Counted from the first letter of the stretch, positions 7,412 to 16,900 are shown. The stretch: 25,155 nt of DNA from an uncultured Collinsella sp. (GCA_959020035.1 CAUEQX010000008.1:1-25155); one strand, 5' to 3'. Program-made: numbers and translations. The notes: a model not told the origin generated them from the sequence alone.

Positions 7412-8293
7412 ATGACGGTCTTTATCCAATACCTGGTCAACGGCCTGTCCATGGGCAGCGTCTACGCCATCATCGCGTTGGGCTACACCATGGTCTACGG
7501 TATCGCCAAGATGCTCAACTTCGCTCACGGCGACGTCATCATGGTCGGTGCCTATGTCTCGTTCTGCGCCACGTCGTATCTCGGCCTCCCGGGCTGGGCA
7601 TCTGTAGTTCTCTCTTGTGTGGTCTGCACGGTTCTCGGTGTTCTCATTGAGGGTCTGGCCTATAAGCCGCTGCGCCAAGCAGGCCCGCTGGCCGTTCTGA
7701 TCACGGCCATCGGCGTGTCTTACTTCCTGCAGAACGCCGCGCAGCTTCTGTGGGGCGCCACGCCCAAGAACTTCACTTCGCTCGTCACCTTCCAGGTGCC
7801 GGAGTTCTTGGCCAAGTTCAACGTAAGCGCCGTCTCGCTCGTCACCATCGTCGCCTGCCTGGTTATCATGGCCGGCCTGATGTTCTTTACAGGTAAGACC
7901 AAGATGGGCAAGGCCATGCGCGCCGTGTCCGAGGACAAGGCCGCCGCTCAGCTCATGGGCATCAACGTCAACCGCACCATCTCGATGACGTTTGCCATCG
8001 GCTCGGCGCTTGCCGCCATCGCCGGCGTGCTCCTGTGCTCCTACTCGCCGGTGCTGCAGCCCACGACGGGTGCCATGCCTGGCATCAAGGCCTTCGACGC
8101 CGCCGTCTTCGGCGGCATCGGCTCCATCCCCGGTGCCTTTGTCGGTGGCATTCTCATCGGCGTCATCGAGGCGATGGCGCAGGCTTACATTTCCACGAGC
8201 CTTGCCAACTCCATCGTCTTTGGTGTTTTGATCATCGTCCTGCTCGTCAAGCCTGCCGGCCTCTTGGGCAAGTACGTCCCCGAGAAGGTGTAG
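7412..8293 (+). CDS. livH: Branched-chain amino acid ABC transporter permease LivH
   Basis: One of the two membrane subunits forming the translocation channel of the liv importer. The 293-residue protein has about eight hydrophobic segments and the family hallmarks LVNGLSMGSVYAIIALGYTMVYGI and LNFAHGD near the N-terminus. It also has the cytoplasmic loop GKAMRAVSEDKAAAQLMGINV, which contacts the ATPases, and FGGIGSIPGAFVGG. ATG at 7412 is preferred because AAAGGGGG (7396-7402) is nine bases upstream. The ATG at 7403 abuts that element and is too close, and still earlier starts would read through the leader. The stop is followed directly by the livM start, so the genes are translationally coupled. 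Confidence 0.93.
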   Translation: MTVFIQYLVNGLSMGSVYAIIALGYTMVYGIAKMLNFAHGDVIMVGAYVSFCATSYLGLPGWASVVLSCVVCTVLGVLIEGLAYKPLRQAGPLAVLITAIGVSYFLQNAAQLLWGATPKNFTSLVTFQVPEFLAKFNVSAVSLVTIVACLVIMAGLMFFTGKTKMGKAMRAVSEDKAAAQLMGINVNRTISMTFAIGSALAAIAGVLLCSYSPVLQPTTGAMPGIKAFDAAVFGGIGSIPGAFVGGILIGVIEAMAQAYISTSLANSIVFGVLIIVLLVKPAGLLGKYVPEKV

Positions 8294-9382
8294 GTGAGCG
8301 TTATGAAGTTTCTTAAAGACAAGCAGACGCGTCACGACTTTGTCACGTACGCCATGTGCATCGTGGCCTTCGCCATCGTGTTCTTTATGCAGTCTAACCA
8401 CATGATTCCGCGCATGATCGCGGGTCAGCTGGTTCCCATCACGGCCTATATCGTCATGGCCATTTCCCTCAACCTCGTCGTCGGCATCGCGGGCGACTTG
8501 TCGCTGGGCCACGCGGGCTTTATGAGCGTCGGTGCCTACACGGGCATCGTCACCGCCGTCGCGCTGGAGAGCGCCGTTCCGTCCGATCCGATGCGTCTGA
8601 TCATCAGCATTGTGGTCGGCGCTATCGCCGCTGCCATCTTGGGCTTCTTGATTGGTATCCCGGTCCTGCGCCTGAGCGGCGACTATCTGGCCATCGTGAC
8701 CCTGGCTTTTGGCGAGATCATCAAAGAGGTCGTCACCTGCCTCATTGTGGGCGTCGACTCCCGCGGCCTGCACGTGATTTTTAACATCACGGGCAACTCT
8801 ACGATCGACGACCTGCACCTGCTCGAGGACGGCACGGCCATCATCAAGGGCGCCCAGGGCGCCTCGGGCGTGTCGACGTACTCGACCTTCCTCGCCGGTG
8901 CCATCCTGGTCATGGTCGCACTCGTGATCGTGCTCAACCTGGTCCGCAGCCGTACCGGCCGTGCCATTATGGCCGTGCGCGATAACAAGATTGCAGCCGA
9001 GTCCGTAGGCATCTCCGTCACGGAGTACCGCATGATCGCCTTCGTGGTTTCCGCTGCCCTCGCCGGTGCTGCCGGAGCTCTCTTCGGCGGTAACTTCTCG
9101 CAGCTCTCCGCCACCAAGTTCGACTTCAACACGTCGATCCTCATCCTGGTGTTCGTGGTCCTGGGCGGCCTGGGCAACATGCGCGGTTCCGTCATCGCGG
9201 CGGCGTTGCTCACGGTGCTTCCCGAGCTGCTTCGTCAGTTCTCGGACTACCGCATGCTCATCTACGCCATCGTGCTGATCCTGGTCATGATTTTTACCAA
9301 CAACCCGCAGCTCAAGGCGTTCTTCGGTCGCGTCAAGGACCGCTTTGCTTCCAAGAAGGAGGTGGCAGCCGATGCCCAGTAA
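8294..9382 (+). CDS. livM: Branched-chain amino acid ABC transporter permease LivM
   Basis: Second membrane subunit of the liv importer (362 residues, about ten hydrophobic segments). Characteristic stretches are SLNLVVGIAGDLSLGHAGFMSVGAY near residue 60, the loop GRAIMAVRDNKIAAESVGISV, which is the ATPase-docking region, and VLGGLGNMRGSV near residue 290. The GTG at 8294 follows the livH stop without a gap and has AGAAGG upstream. An ATG at 8303 (residue 4) with AGGTGAG upstream is an equally plausible start. The C-terminus overlaps livG by 11 bases, consistent with coupled translation. Confidence 0.93.
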   Translation: MSVMKFLKDKQTRHDFVTYAMCIVAFAIVFFMQSNHMIPRMIAGQLVPITAYIVMAISLNLVVGIAGDLSLGHAGFMSVGAYTGIVTAVALESAVPSDPMRLIISIVVGAIAAAILGFLIGIPVLRLSGDYLAIVTLAFGEIIKEVVTCLIVGVDSRGLHVIFNITGNSTIDDLHLLEDGTAIIKGAQGASGVSTYSTFLAGAILVMVALVIVLNLVRSRTGRAIMAVRDNKIAAESVGISVTEYRMIAFVVSAALAGAAGALFGGNFSQLSATKFDFNTSILILVFVVLGGLGNMRGSVIAAALLTVLPELLRQFSDYRMLIYAIVLILVMIFTNNPQLKAFFGRVKDRFASKKEVAADAQ

Positions 9383-10232
9383 ATTTGAGTTCAAGAAGGG
9401 CAAGATGGTCCCGTATCCTTCTGGCGCCATCGTTCCCGATCGTGACCTGGGCGAGCGCCCTGCACTCGAGTGCATCCACCTGGGCATTGAGTTCGGTGGC
9501 CTTAAGGCAGTCGACGACTTTAGCCTGACTATCGGCAAGACCGAGATCGCCGGTCTGATCGGTCCCAACGGCGCCGGCAAGACCACGGTCTTCAACCTGC
9601 TCACCAAGGTGTACCAGCCCACGCATGGCACCATCCTGCTCGACGGCGAGGACACCTCGGGCAAGTCGGTCTACCAGGTCAACCGCATGGGTATTGCCCG
9701 TACCTTCCAGAACATTCGCCTATTCAACACCATGACGGTGGAGGATAACGTCAAGGTCGGCCTGCATAACCAGGAGCGTTACTCCGGCTTTGAGGGCGTG
9801 CTGCGCCTGCCGACGTATCGGAAGCACGAGAAGGCTGCTCACGAGCGCGCCATGGAGCTGCTGTCCATCTTTGATATGGAGCATCTGGCAAACGAGCAGG
9901 CCGGATCGCTGCCTTACGGCGCACAGCGTCGTCTGGAGATCGTCCGCGCGCTTGCCACCAACCCCAAGCTGCTGCTGCTCGATGAGCCTGCCGCCGGCAT
10001 GAACCCGTCCGAGACCGCGGAGCTTATGGAGAACATCGTCAAGATTCGCGACACCTTCGGCATCGCCATCATGCTTATCGAGCATGATATGTCGCTCGTT
10101 ATGAACATCTGCGAGGGCATCTGCGTGCTCAACTTTGGCAAGGTCATTGCCAAGGGTACGGCCGAGGAGATCCAGAACAACGACGCCGTTATCGAGGCAT
10201 ATCTGGGCAAGCAGGATAAGGGGGAGAACTAA
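9372..10232 (+). CDS. livG: Branched-chain amino acid ABC transporter ATP-binding protein LivG
   Basis: Cytoplasmic ATPase that powers the liv importer together with LivF (286 residues). Walker A GPNGAGKT is at residues 64-71, the Q-loop region is in ARTFQNIRLF, and Walker B LLLLDEP has Asp204-Glu205. The ABC signature is LPYGAQRR (180-187), the LivG-type variant of LSGGQ rather than a defect. The H-loop is IEHDM. An extra N-terminal stretch of about 30 residues (SKFEFKKGKMVPYPSG) precedes the usual LivG start. ATG at 9372 is supported by AAGGAGGTG eight bases upstream, inside livM. The stop codon abuts livF. Confidence 0.95.
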   Translation: MPSKFEFKKGKMVPYPSGAIVPDRDLGERPALECIHLGIEFGGLKAVDDFSLTIGKTEIAGLIGPNGAGKTTVFNLLTKVYQPTHGTILLDGEDTSGKSVYQVNRMGIARTFQNIRLFNTMTVEDNVKVGLHNQERYSGFEGVLRLPTYRKHEKAAHERAMELLSIFDMEHLANEQAGSLPYGAQRRLEIVRALATNPKLLLLDEPAAGMNPSETAELMENIVKIRDTFGIAIMLIEHDMSLVMNICEGICVLNFGKVIAKGTAEEIQNNDAVIEAYLGKQDKGEN

Positions 10233-10946
10233 ATGGCAGAGCCGATGCTTTCCGTCTACAACATCAACGTCTGGTACGGCGCCATCCACGCCATCAAGGA
10301 CATCTCCTTTAACGTCAACGAGGGCGAGATCGTGGCCTTGATTGGTGCCAACGGCGCCGGCAAGTCCACGACGCTTAAGACCGTCTCGGGCCTGCTGCGT
10401 TCCAAGACCGGCTCCATCAAGTTTATGGGCGAGGACATTACCCATACGCCTGCCGACAAGCTGGTGGGCAAGGGCCTGGCTCAGGTTCCCGAGGGCCGTC
10501 GCGCCTTTTTGCAGATGACGGTCGAGGAGAACCTGGAAATGGGTGCCTATACGCAGCCCAAGTCCACGGTGGCTCCGGGCCTCGAGCGCGTCTACGAGCA
10601 GTTCCCGCGCCTAAAGGAGCGCCGTCGCCAGGTCGCCGGCACCCTTTCGGGCGGCGAGCAGCAGATGCTCGTTATGGGCCGCGCCCTTATGAGCAACCCT
10701 AAGCTGCTCATGCTCGATGAGCCCTCCATGGGTCTGGCGCCGATTCTGATTGAGCAGATCTTCCAGATCGTCGAGGACCTGCACAAGGCCGGCACCACGG
10801 TGCTTCTGGTCGAGCAGAACGCGCAGATGGCACTTTCCATCGCTACACGCGGCTATGTACTCGAGACCGGCAAGATCACCATGACCGGCACCGGTCAAGA
10901 GCTGCTGCACGACGATAACGTCCGCAAGGCCTATCTGGGCGGTTAA
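10233..10946 (+). CDS. livF: Branched-chain amino acid ABC transporter ATP-binding protein LivF
   Basis: Second ATPase of the liv importer (237 residues, normal LivF length). Walker A GANGAGKS is at residues 38-45, the LivF-typical QVPEGRRAF follows, the signature LSGGE is at 138-142, and Walker B LLMLDEP has Asp162-Glu163. The switch histidine is replaced by glutamine/asparagine in VEQNAQ, which is normal in LivF proteins. The start immediately follows the livG stop, with GGGGGAG eight bases upstream. It is the last gene of the operon and is followed by a strong terminator. Confidence 0.95.
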   Translation: MAEPMLSVYNINVWYGAIHAIKDISFNVNEGEIVALIGANGAGKSTTLKTVSGLLRSKTGSIKFMGEDITHTPADKLVGKGLAQVPEGRRAFLQMTVEENLEMGAYTQPKSTVAPGLERVYEQFPRLKERRRQVAGTLSGGEQQMLVMGRALMSNPKLLMLDEPSMGLAPILIEQIFQIVEDLHKAGTTVLLVEQNAQMALSIATRGYVLETGKITMTGTGQELLHDDNVRKAYLGG

Positions 10947-10956
10947 TCCATTCAAC

Positions 10957-10994
10957 AAAGGGGGCGCTGACCAACCCGGTCAGCGCCCCCTTTT
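10957..10994 (+). terminator. Intrinsic terminator of the liv operon
   Basis: A 13-bp perfect stem (10960-10972 with 10978-10990, core GGGGGCGCTGACC) with loop AACCC is followed by TTTT and preceded by AAA. It sits 10 bases after the livF stop. Confidence 0.9.
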
Positions 10995-11063
10995 AAGTTG
11001 CGGTGAAATAGGGACTAAATGGGGGCGCTAGACGCCAAAACAGTCCCTATTCCACCGCAACTT
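10995..11063. repeat. Intergenic inverted repeat element, 22-base arms
   Basis: Arms 10995-11016 and 11042-11063 are inverted copies with one mismatch (A opposite C). They begin AAGTTGCGGTG and end TAGGGACT. The 25-base centre contains a small GGCG/CGCC pair. The left end abuts the T-tract of the liv terminator and the right end lies 58 bases before cutC. There is no ORF or T-tract of its own, so it looks like a palindromic repeat unit rather than a terminator. Copy number cannot be judged from this window; no second copy is seen here. Confidence 0.6.
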
Positions 11064-11121
11064 CATGGGGATGTGTGACAATGCCCGTCGGAAAACATCT
11101 GCTGTCTTTGGGGGCCTATCT

Positions 11122-11799
11122 ATGCTGTACGAGTTTTGTGCCGAGAACTTTGAGCGGGTGCCGGCGGCTATCGAGGCCGGTGCGGGGCGCATCGAGCTGT
11201 GCGATAACCTTGCCGTCGGTGGTACCACGCCCTCGGCCGGCGTTATCAGCGCTACGACCAACTATGCCCACGAACACGATGCACGGGTGATGTGCATGAT
11301 CCGTCCGCGTGGCGGCGACTTTCACTACAACCAGGATGAGCTGCGCATGATGGAGATGGACCTGGGCCTTGCTGTGAGTGCCGGCGTTGACGGCCTGGTC
11401 TTTGGCTGCTGCAAGCCCTGTGCCGGCGGCTGGGCGCTCGACGAGCTCACCCTCGGCGCCTTCGTTATGGCTACGGGCTGCGCGACCGAGGAGTGCAAGC
11501 GCGAGCCCCTTGACATCACCTTCCACATGGCATTTGACCAGCTCTCGCCCGAGGCTCAGCTCGATGCGATTGATACACTTGCCGATTGCGGCGTTACGCG
11601 CATTCTGACGCACGGTGGTGCTGCCGGTACGTCGATCGAGGACAACTTCGAAAACCTGGCCCGCTTGATTGAGTACGCGGGCGATCGTTTGACCATCCTT
11701 CCAGGCGGCGGCATTACCACGGCAAATCGCGACGCGGTCGCGGCGGCGCTAGGCGTCTCCGAGCTCCATGGAACCAAGATCGTGCCGCTGGAGGCGTAG
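11122..11799 (+). CDS. cutC: Copper homeostasis protein CutC family
   Basis: A 225-residue TIM-barrel protein of the CutC family. The name comes from copper tolerance, but the biochemical role in bacteria is unsettled. Family motifs are MLYEFCAENFERVPAAIEAGAGRIELCDNL at the N-terminus, GGTTPSAGVI, MIRPRGGDFHYN, TFHMAFDQ, THGGAAGT and PGGGITTAN. Several cysteines occur (FGCCKPCAGG, ATGCATEECK). ATG at 11122 is chosen because the protein then begins exactly as CutC proteins do and GGGGG lies seven bases before it; an upstream in-frame ATG at 11065 adds 19 non-homologous residues. Its last codons carry the ribosome binding site of the next gene, so the two are probably cotranscribed. Confidence 0.9.
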   Translation: MLYEFCAENFERVPAAIEAGAGRIELCDNLAVGGTTPSAGVISATTNYAHEHDARVMCMIRPRGGDFHYNQDELRMMEMDLGLAVSAGVDGLVFGCCKPCAGGWALDELTLGAFVMATGCATEECKREPLDITFHMAFDQLSPEAQLDAIDTLADCGVTRILTHGGAAGTSIEDNFENLARLIEYAGDRLTILPGGGITTANRDAVAAALGVSELHGTKIVPLEA

Positions 11800-11802
11800 T
11801 CC

Positions 11803-12600
11803 GTGGCGCTGGTATTTGACGTTCAGCAGGCGAACGGCAAGCCCGACGATAACCGTCGCCCTGGCACCGCGTGCCCCTTTTGCGACACGGAGGGGCTCGC
11901 CAACATCATCCAGCGCGATGGTGACTGCATCTGGCTCGAGAATAAGTTCAAGACCTTGCGGGCCACCCGTCAGACCGTATTGATCGAGTCGGCCAATCAC
12001 GACGCCGACCTGGTGACCTATGAACCGGATGAGCTGCATCATGTGATGCGGTTTGCCCTGGGCTGTTGGCAGCAGATGATCGATTCCCAACAGTACCGCA
12101 GTGTGCTCATGTACAAGAACAAAGGCCCGCTTTCGGGCGGCAGCCTCGTCCATCCACACATGCAGATTGTGGGCTTGGAACAGGAGGACGGCTATGCGGC
12201 GTTGACCTCAGCCAACTTTGAAGGCATCAATGTCTGGCAACAGGGGAGAATCTCGGTCAACATCTCAACCGAGCCAATCATGGGATTCTTCGAGGTCAAC
12301 GTCTCGGCTCCGCAGGGAATCGCCGCCAGCGATGACACGAGAGACCAAGCCGAGACGGACCTCTTCGCCGATGCGATTCAGGTGGCCCTGCGCTATATCC
12401 TGAACGAGCACCATGGTGGTCGCGCAGAGTCGTACAACTTGTTTTTCTATCACTTGGGCGGTCGGACCATTGCCAAGGCGCTTCCACGTTGGGTGGTTTC
12501 GCCCTACTTTGTGGGCTATCGTTTGGCCCAGGTCAATGCCGAGACGACGCTCGATATCGATGCTGAGCGCCTGCGCGCACGCCTGGAGGCGCTTGCATAG
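11803..12600 (+). CDS. GalT/HIT-superfamily protein, DUF4931-type
   Basis: A 265-residue protein of the HIT/galactose-1-phosphate uridylyltransferase superfamily, probably a nucleotidyl transferase or hydrolase; the substrate is unknown. CPFC (Cys24, Cys27) resembles the zinc-binding start of GalT-like proteins. GGSLVHPHMQIVGLE carries the H-x-H-x-Q active-site motif (His117, His119, Gln121). The late segment YNLFFYHLGGR...RWVVSPYFVGYRLAQVN fits the DUF4931 group as I remember it. The start is GTG at 11803, three bases after the cutC stop, with GGAGG at 11790-11794 inside cutC. This arrangement suggests translational coupling. A true galactose pathway enzyme is less likely because no other galactose genes are present. 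Confidence 0.8.
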   Translation: MALVFDVQQANGKPDDNRRPGTACPFCDTEGLANIIQRDGDCIWLENKFKTLRATRQTVLIESANHDADLVTYEPDELHHVMRFALGCWQQMIDSQQYRSVLMYKNKGPLSGGSLVHPHMQIVGLEQEDGYAALTSANFEGINVWQQGRISVNISTEPIMGFFEVNVSAPQGIAASDDTRDQAETDLFADAIQVALRYILNEHHGGRAESYNLFFYHLGGRTIAKALPRWVVSPYFVGYRLAQVNAETTLDIDAERLRARLEALA

Positions 12601-12630
12601 CCAAGGGCTCGGCCTCGCGCCTGTGGCTGG

Positions 12631-13629
12631 CTATTTCGCCATTACGCTGCGGCCGGCCTCGACGCGCTTGCGTTGGGCAGCGCGCTCCTCGCCGGTTAGG
12701 CGCTCAAAGAGATGCCCGATAATCGAGGCCAGCACCTGCTGAAACAGCGTTCCGCACATGACGGGAAACACGACCTCGCCGGGAAAATACTGCGTGGCGA
12801 TGACGGCGCCCGAAGAGATATTGCGCATGCCGCAGGTAAAGCACACGGTAGTCGTCTCGCTATATGGCAGATGGAGCGCACGGGCGACCAGAAAACCGAC
12901 GACAAAGCCGCTGATGGCGAAGGTCAAAATAAAGAGGGCGACTTCCAGGCGCACCGCGTTCATGTGCAGCACGTACTCGCTCATGGCGGTGGAGTTGGAG
13001 GCGATAACGCCCATCATCATGAATTTGCAGGCGGGCGAGAGCGCGGGGGAGAGCTTCTCGTGTCCCCATCCACGCGTGAGCTCGTTGATTACGATGCCGA
13101 GCACGGCGGGGATGGCGATCATAAAGGCCGTGTCTTGCATCATGCTCGGCACATCGATCGAGACGGTGGCATCCAGCAGGAGCTTAAGCGTGAGCGGAAT
13201 CGTCACAGGGGAGATAACCGAGGACGTCAGGATGATGGTGAGCGCGAGCGGGCCGTTGCCGCCGAACATGCTGATCCACATAAAAGCGGTGACGGCCACG
13301 GGCACGCTGTACTCGAGCACGATGCCGCAGACAAGGTTGGGGTTGGAGCCAAAGAAGAGTGACCCCATGGCATACGCCGCGATGGGAATAAGCACTGCCG
13401 AGACCAGCAACGCCAGAATCAGGTGCAGCGGACGGTGGAACACCTCGGCTACCTGGTGAAAGGTGTTGCTGAGCGCACCCTGAAACGTCATAAAGGCGAA
13501 GAGGGCGGGAACAATGGGCTTGAGCACGCCGATCTGCTGGGGAAAGAGCACGCCGAGCGCCACGCAAATCGAAACGATGATCTGCATATGCCCCGCGAGG
13601 AACTTTCCCAGTCCAGCCCATTGCTTCAT
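12631..13629 (-). CDS. Bile acid:sodium symporter (BASS) family transporter
   Basis: A 332-residue membrane protein with about nine or ten hydrophobic segments, related to the BASS/ASBT/arsenite-transporter-like superfamily. Recognisable features are FAFMTFQGALSNTF, the region SNPNLVCGIVLEYSVPVAVTAF, and CFTCGMRNISSGAVIATQYFPGEVVFPVM, which resembles the conserved crossover segment (GMRN...). Sodium-coupled uptake of an organic anion is the family expectation. Bile acids are only one possible substrate, and pantothenate or keto acids are also transported by relatives. The start is ATG at 13629; GGGAG lies 11 bases upstream, a little far. The gene is alone on this strand, convergent with the GalT-like gene and divergent from the recJ operon. 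Confidence 0.82.
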   Translation of the reverse strand: MKQWAGLGKFLAGHMQIIVSICVALGVLFPQQIGVLKPIVPALFAFMTFQGALSNTFHQVAEVFHRPLHLILALLVSAVLIPIAAYAMGSLFFGSNPNLVCGIVLEYSVPVAVTAFMWISMFGGNGPLALTIILTSSVISPVTIPLTLKLLLDATVSIDVPSMMQDTAFMIAIPAVLGIVINELTRGWGHEKLSPALSPACKFMMMGVIASNSTAMSEYVLHMNAVRLEVALFILTFAISGFVVGFLVARALHLPYSETTTVCFTCGMRNISSGAVIATQYFPGEVVFPVMCGTLFQQVLASIIGHLFERLTGEERAAQRKRVEAGRSVMAK

Positions 13630-13789
13630 ATGTCCCGTGACTCCCTTTATCCGCGAACTCGTTTGTATGGATATGCTAGACGCTCGTATGCGTCCGTGCG
13701 GCTGAAACGCTCGATTATTTCGAGGCCATTACCGCCATCGTTTGTCGAAACCGCGGCGCACCGCGGCGTTTTGCGTCCGCGCTGCACGG

Positions 13790-13795
13790 TATAAT
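13790..13795 (+). promoter_or_regulatory. -10 box of the recJ-rel operon
   Basis: A perfect TATAAT in the divergent spacer; the -35 region is GC-rich and poor. A CCGCGG-CGCA-CCGCGG hairpin lies about 30 bases upstream. The predicted transcript starts near 13802 and would have a leader of about 100 bases before recJ. Confidence 0.5.
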
Positions 13796-13851
13796 AAATC
13801 CGTTCAACAGATCTGCCTGCCGAAGCGGGTATACACAGAGGACTCATCGCT

Positions 13852-13917
13852 ATGAACCGTGAGAGGTATCGCGGCGACCTGCCCCTATCAGGGGTGGGTG
13901 CCTATGTCATCGCTTAA
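13852..13917 (+). CDS. Possible 21-residue leader peptide overlapping the recJ start
   Basis: ATG at 13852 has AGAGGA (13837-13842) nine bases upstream and opens a frame encoding MNRERYRGDLPLSGVGAYVI plus Ala. The TAA at 13915-13917 lies 14 bases inside the recJ reading frame. The recJ ribosome binding site, AGGGGTGGG (13890-13898), is partly enclosed by the hairpin CCCCT-ATC-AGGGG (13882-13894). Ribosomes on the short frame would melt it, which is the usual layout of translational coupling. Whether the peptide itself matters is unknown. No similarity is recognised. Confidence 0.4.
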   Translation: MNRERYRGDLPLSGVGAYVIA

Positions 13918-16900
13918 GACGACGCATCGCTGGGCGGTCGCTCAGCAAAACCCCGAGCTCGAAAAGGAGCTTTCGGCTGGTCTGGGCATTCCCGGGCTGG
14001 TGGCGCGCATTATGGTCGCGCACGGCATTGGCTCCATCAAAGAGGGCCAATTGTTTTTGACGCCTTCGCTCGATCGCGACTGGGCCGACCCACTCATTAT
14101 CCCGGGCATGTCAGTCGTTGCCGACCGCGTCGAGCGTGCTATTCGCAACCACGAGCACATTGCAGTCTTTGGCGATTTTGACGTTGACGGTATTACGTCG
14201 ACTTGCCTGTTGACCGAGGCTCCGCGCACGTTTGGCGCCGATGTCACGCCGTTTATTCCGCATCGCTTTGACGAGGGCTACGGTCTTTCGCGCGCGGCGC
14301 TCGACCGCGTTAACGAGCTCGCTCGCCCCCAGCTGATCGTGACCGTCGATAACGGCATTGCCGCCAAGGAAGAGGTTTCCTATCTGGAGAGCCTGGGGAT
14401 CGATTTGGTGGTCACGGACCATCACGAGCCCTCCGACCAGGTGCCGCAGGGTGTGCCCCTGACCGACCCCAAGCTCGAGGACGAGGGCCCCTCGCGCGAG
14501 CTTGCCGGTGTTGGTGTGGCGCTCAAGCTGGTGCAAGTCCTGGGTGAGCGCCTGGGCAAGCCGTCGTATTGGCGTTCGCTAATCGAGGTCGCGGCGCTGG
14601 GCACCGTGTCCGACATGATGCCGCTCACGCCCGAGAACCGCGCACTGGTCGCCGAGGGCATCCAGCAGATGCGCGTGACGGCCCGTCCCGGCTACATCGC
14701 ACTTGCCGCGCTCGCCAAGGCGGACCTTTCGAGCATTACGGCGGATGGCCTGTCATTCTCGCTCATTCCCCGCTTAAACGCTGCCGGTCGCATGGCCGAT
14801 CCCAAGCTGGCGCTCGACCTGCTGCTTGCCCGCAATCCCATCGAAGCAAGCGCGCTGGCGGCTGAGCTCGAGGAAATCAACCACCAGCGCCGTGAGATCG
14901 AGGCGGAGCTCACGCGCGATGCCATGGCAAAGGTCGAGGAGACCTATGACGGCGGACGCGCGATTGTCGTGGGTGGCGAGGGCTGGCACGAGGGTGTCAA
15001 GGGCATCGTGGCAAGCCGTCTGACCAACCGCTATCACGTGCCGGCGCTGCTGTTCTCGATCGAGGACGGTATCGCGCGCGGCTCTGGTCGCTCGGTGGGC
15101 AAAGTTAACCTGTTTGACGCCGTCGAGCGCTGTTCCGACCTGCTGATTCGTCGCGGCGGACATGCCGGTGCGGTGGGTGTGACCATCGAGGCATCCAAGC
15201 TCGATGAATTCCGTCGTCGCCTTTCCGCCGTGCTATCGGAGATTCCCGCCGAGGACTTTGAAGACATCGACGAGGTTGCCGCCACGGTCGACCTTTCCGA
15301 GCTGAATATCGAGACTATAGAGCAGATTTCCCGTCTTGAGCCGTTTGGCCAGGGCAACAAGGTGCCGTTGCTGGCCGCCGAGGGCGTGACGATGTGCGAT
15401 CGCGCCGTGGTGGGCAAAACCGGCGAGCACATGCGCTTTGTGGCGACCGATGGCGCCGCGAGCGTGCCGGCCATTATGTTCCGCGTGCCGCAAATCGATA
15501 AGCTCATCAACTGCGATAGCGCTGTCGACTTGGTGTTCGAGGCCGTTGCCGAGCATTGGCAGGGGCGTGTGAAGCCCAAGCTCATGATCAAGGATGTCTT
15601 GGTGCGCGATACCACGGCGTCCAATATCGACGATCCGGCATGTGAACTTCGCCGCGGCGTGCAACCGGCGGATTCTGGCCTGCGCCTGGAGTCGCGTAAA
15701 CGCGAGACGCTCGCCCAGCTTTCTTATACCGAGCTGACGCGCTCGCTTATCCATAGCTTTATCGGCTCGAACCAGCCGCACCGCGCGCAGGTCGAGGCGC
15801 TCGATGCCCTGGCCGATCACCAGAGTGTTCTGGCCGTTATGGGAACGGGGCGCGGCAAGTCGCTCATCTTCCATGTGCATGCCGCGCGCGAGGCGGTCCT
15901 TCGCGGGCGTGCGAGCATCTTTGTCTATCCGCTGCGTGCGCTCGTTGCCGACCAGGCCTATCACCTCTCGTCGACGATGGCAGCGCTTGGCATTGGCGTT
16001 GGCGTGCTGACCGGCGAGACCGTGGAGGCCGCACGCGATGACGTGTTCGCCGGCCTAGCTTCGGGCCGCACCGGTATCGTGCTCACGACGCCCGAGTTCC
16101 TGTCTATCCACCGTGACCGTTTCGCGCGTTCGGGCCGCATCGGCTTTGTCGTTATCGATGAGGCGCACCACGCCGGCCTTGCCAAGGGCGGCGACCGTAG
16201 CGCCTATCTTGACATGCCCGATATCCTCAAAGCCCTGGGCGACCCGGTCGTTATGGCTGCGACGGCCACCGCGACGGCTCCGGTCGTGGCCGAGCTTGCC
16301 CGCATGTTGCCAATCACTCGCACGGTGGTCGACGAGACGGTGCGCGAGAACCTGCAGCTCGAGGACGACCGCGACCTTGCGAGCCGCGAGAACCGTTTGG
16401 TGTCGATCGTGGCGACGGGGGAGAAGACCGTCATTTACGTCAATTCGCGTGACCAGTCCGTGGCGCTCGCCAAGACACTACGCAAACGCGTTCCCGACTG
16501 TGCGACCCGTATCGCGTTCTATAACGCTGGCCTTACGCGCACCGACCGCCATCGCGTAGAGGAGGCGTTTCGAGACGGCAGCCTCAGCTGCATCGTCTCG
16601 ACATCCGCCTTTGGCGAGGGCGTCAACCTTCCCGATATTCGCCATGTCGTGCTCTATCACATGCCGTTTGGCGGCATTGAGTTTAACCAGATGAGCGGCC
16701 GCGCCGGTCGCGATGGCCAACCCGCCGTGATCCATCTACTCTATTCGTCGCGTGACGCCCGTATTAACGAGCGCCTACTCGACTGCTATGCGCCCGAGCG
16801 CGACGAGCTCGTCACGCTCTATCGCGCGCTGCAGACCATGTGGCGCTCCAACCGCGGCAAGACCGGGGACGATTCCTTTAGCGCGAGCGATATCGACATC

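Noticed and set aside
7388..9664. 758-residue open frame on the minus strand
   Set aside because: Antisense to livH, livM and the livG start; His/Asp/Gly-rich composition typical of shadow frames in high-GC genes.
12601..12630. Terminator between the convergent GalT-like and BASS genes
   Set aside because: Only a weak AGCCA/TGGCT pairing is present and there is no T-tract on either strand.
13741..13775. CCGCGG-CGCA-CCGCGG as a terminator in the recJ upstream region
   Set aside because: No gene ends there on either strand; the stem is short and lies between divergent genes, so chance GC-rich symmetry is more likely.
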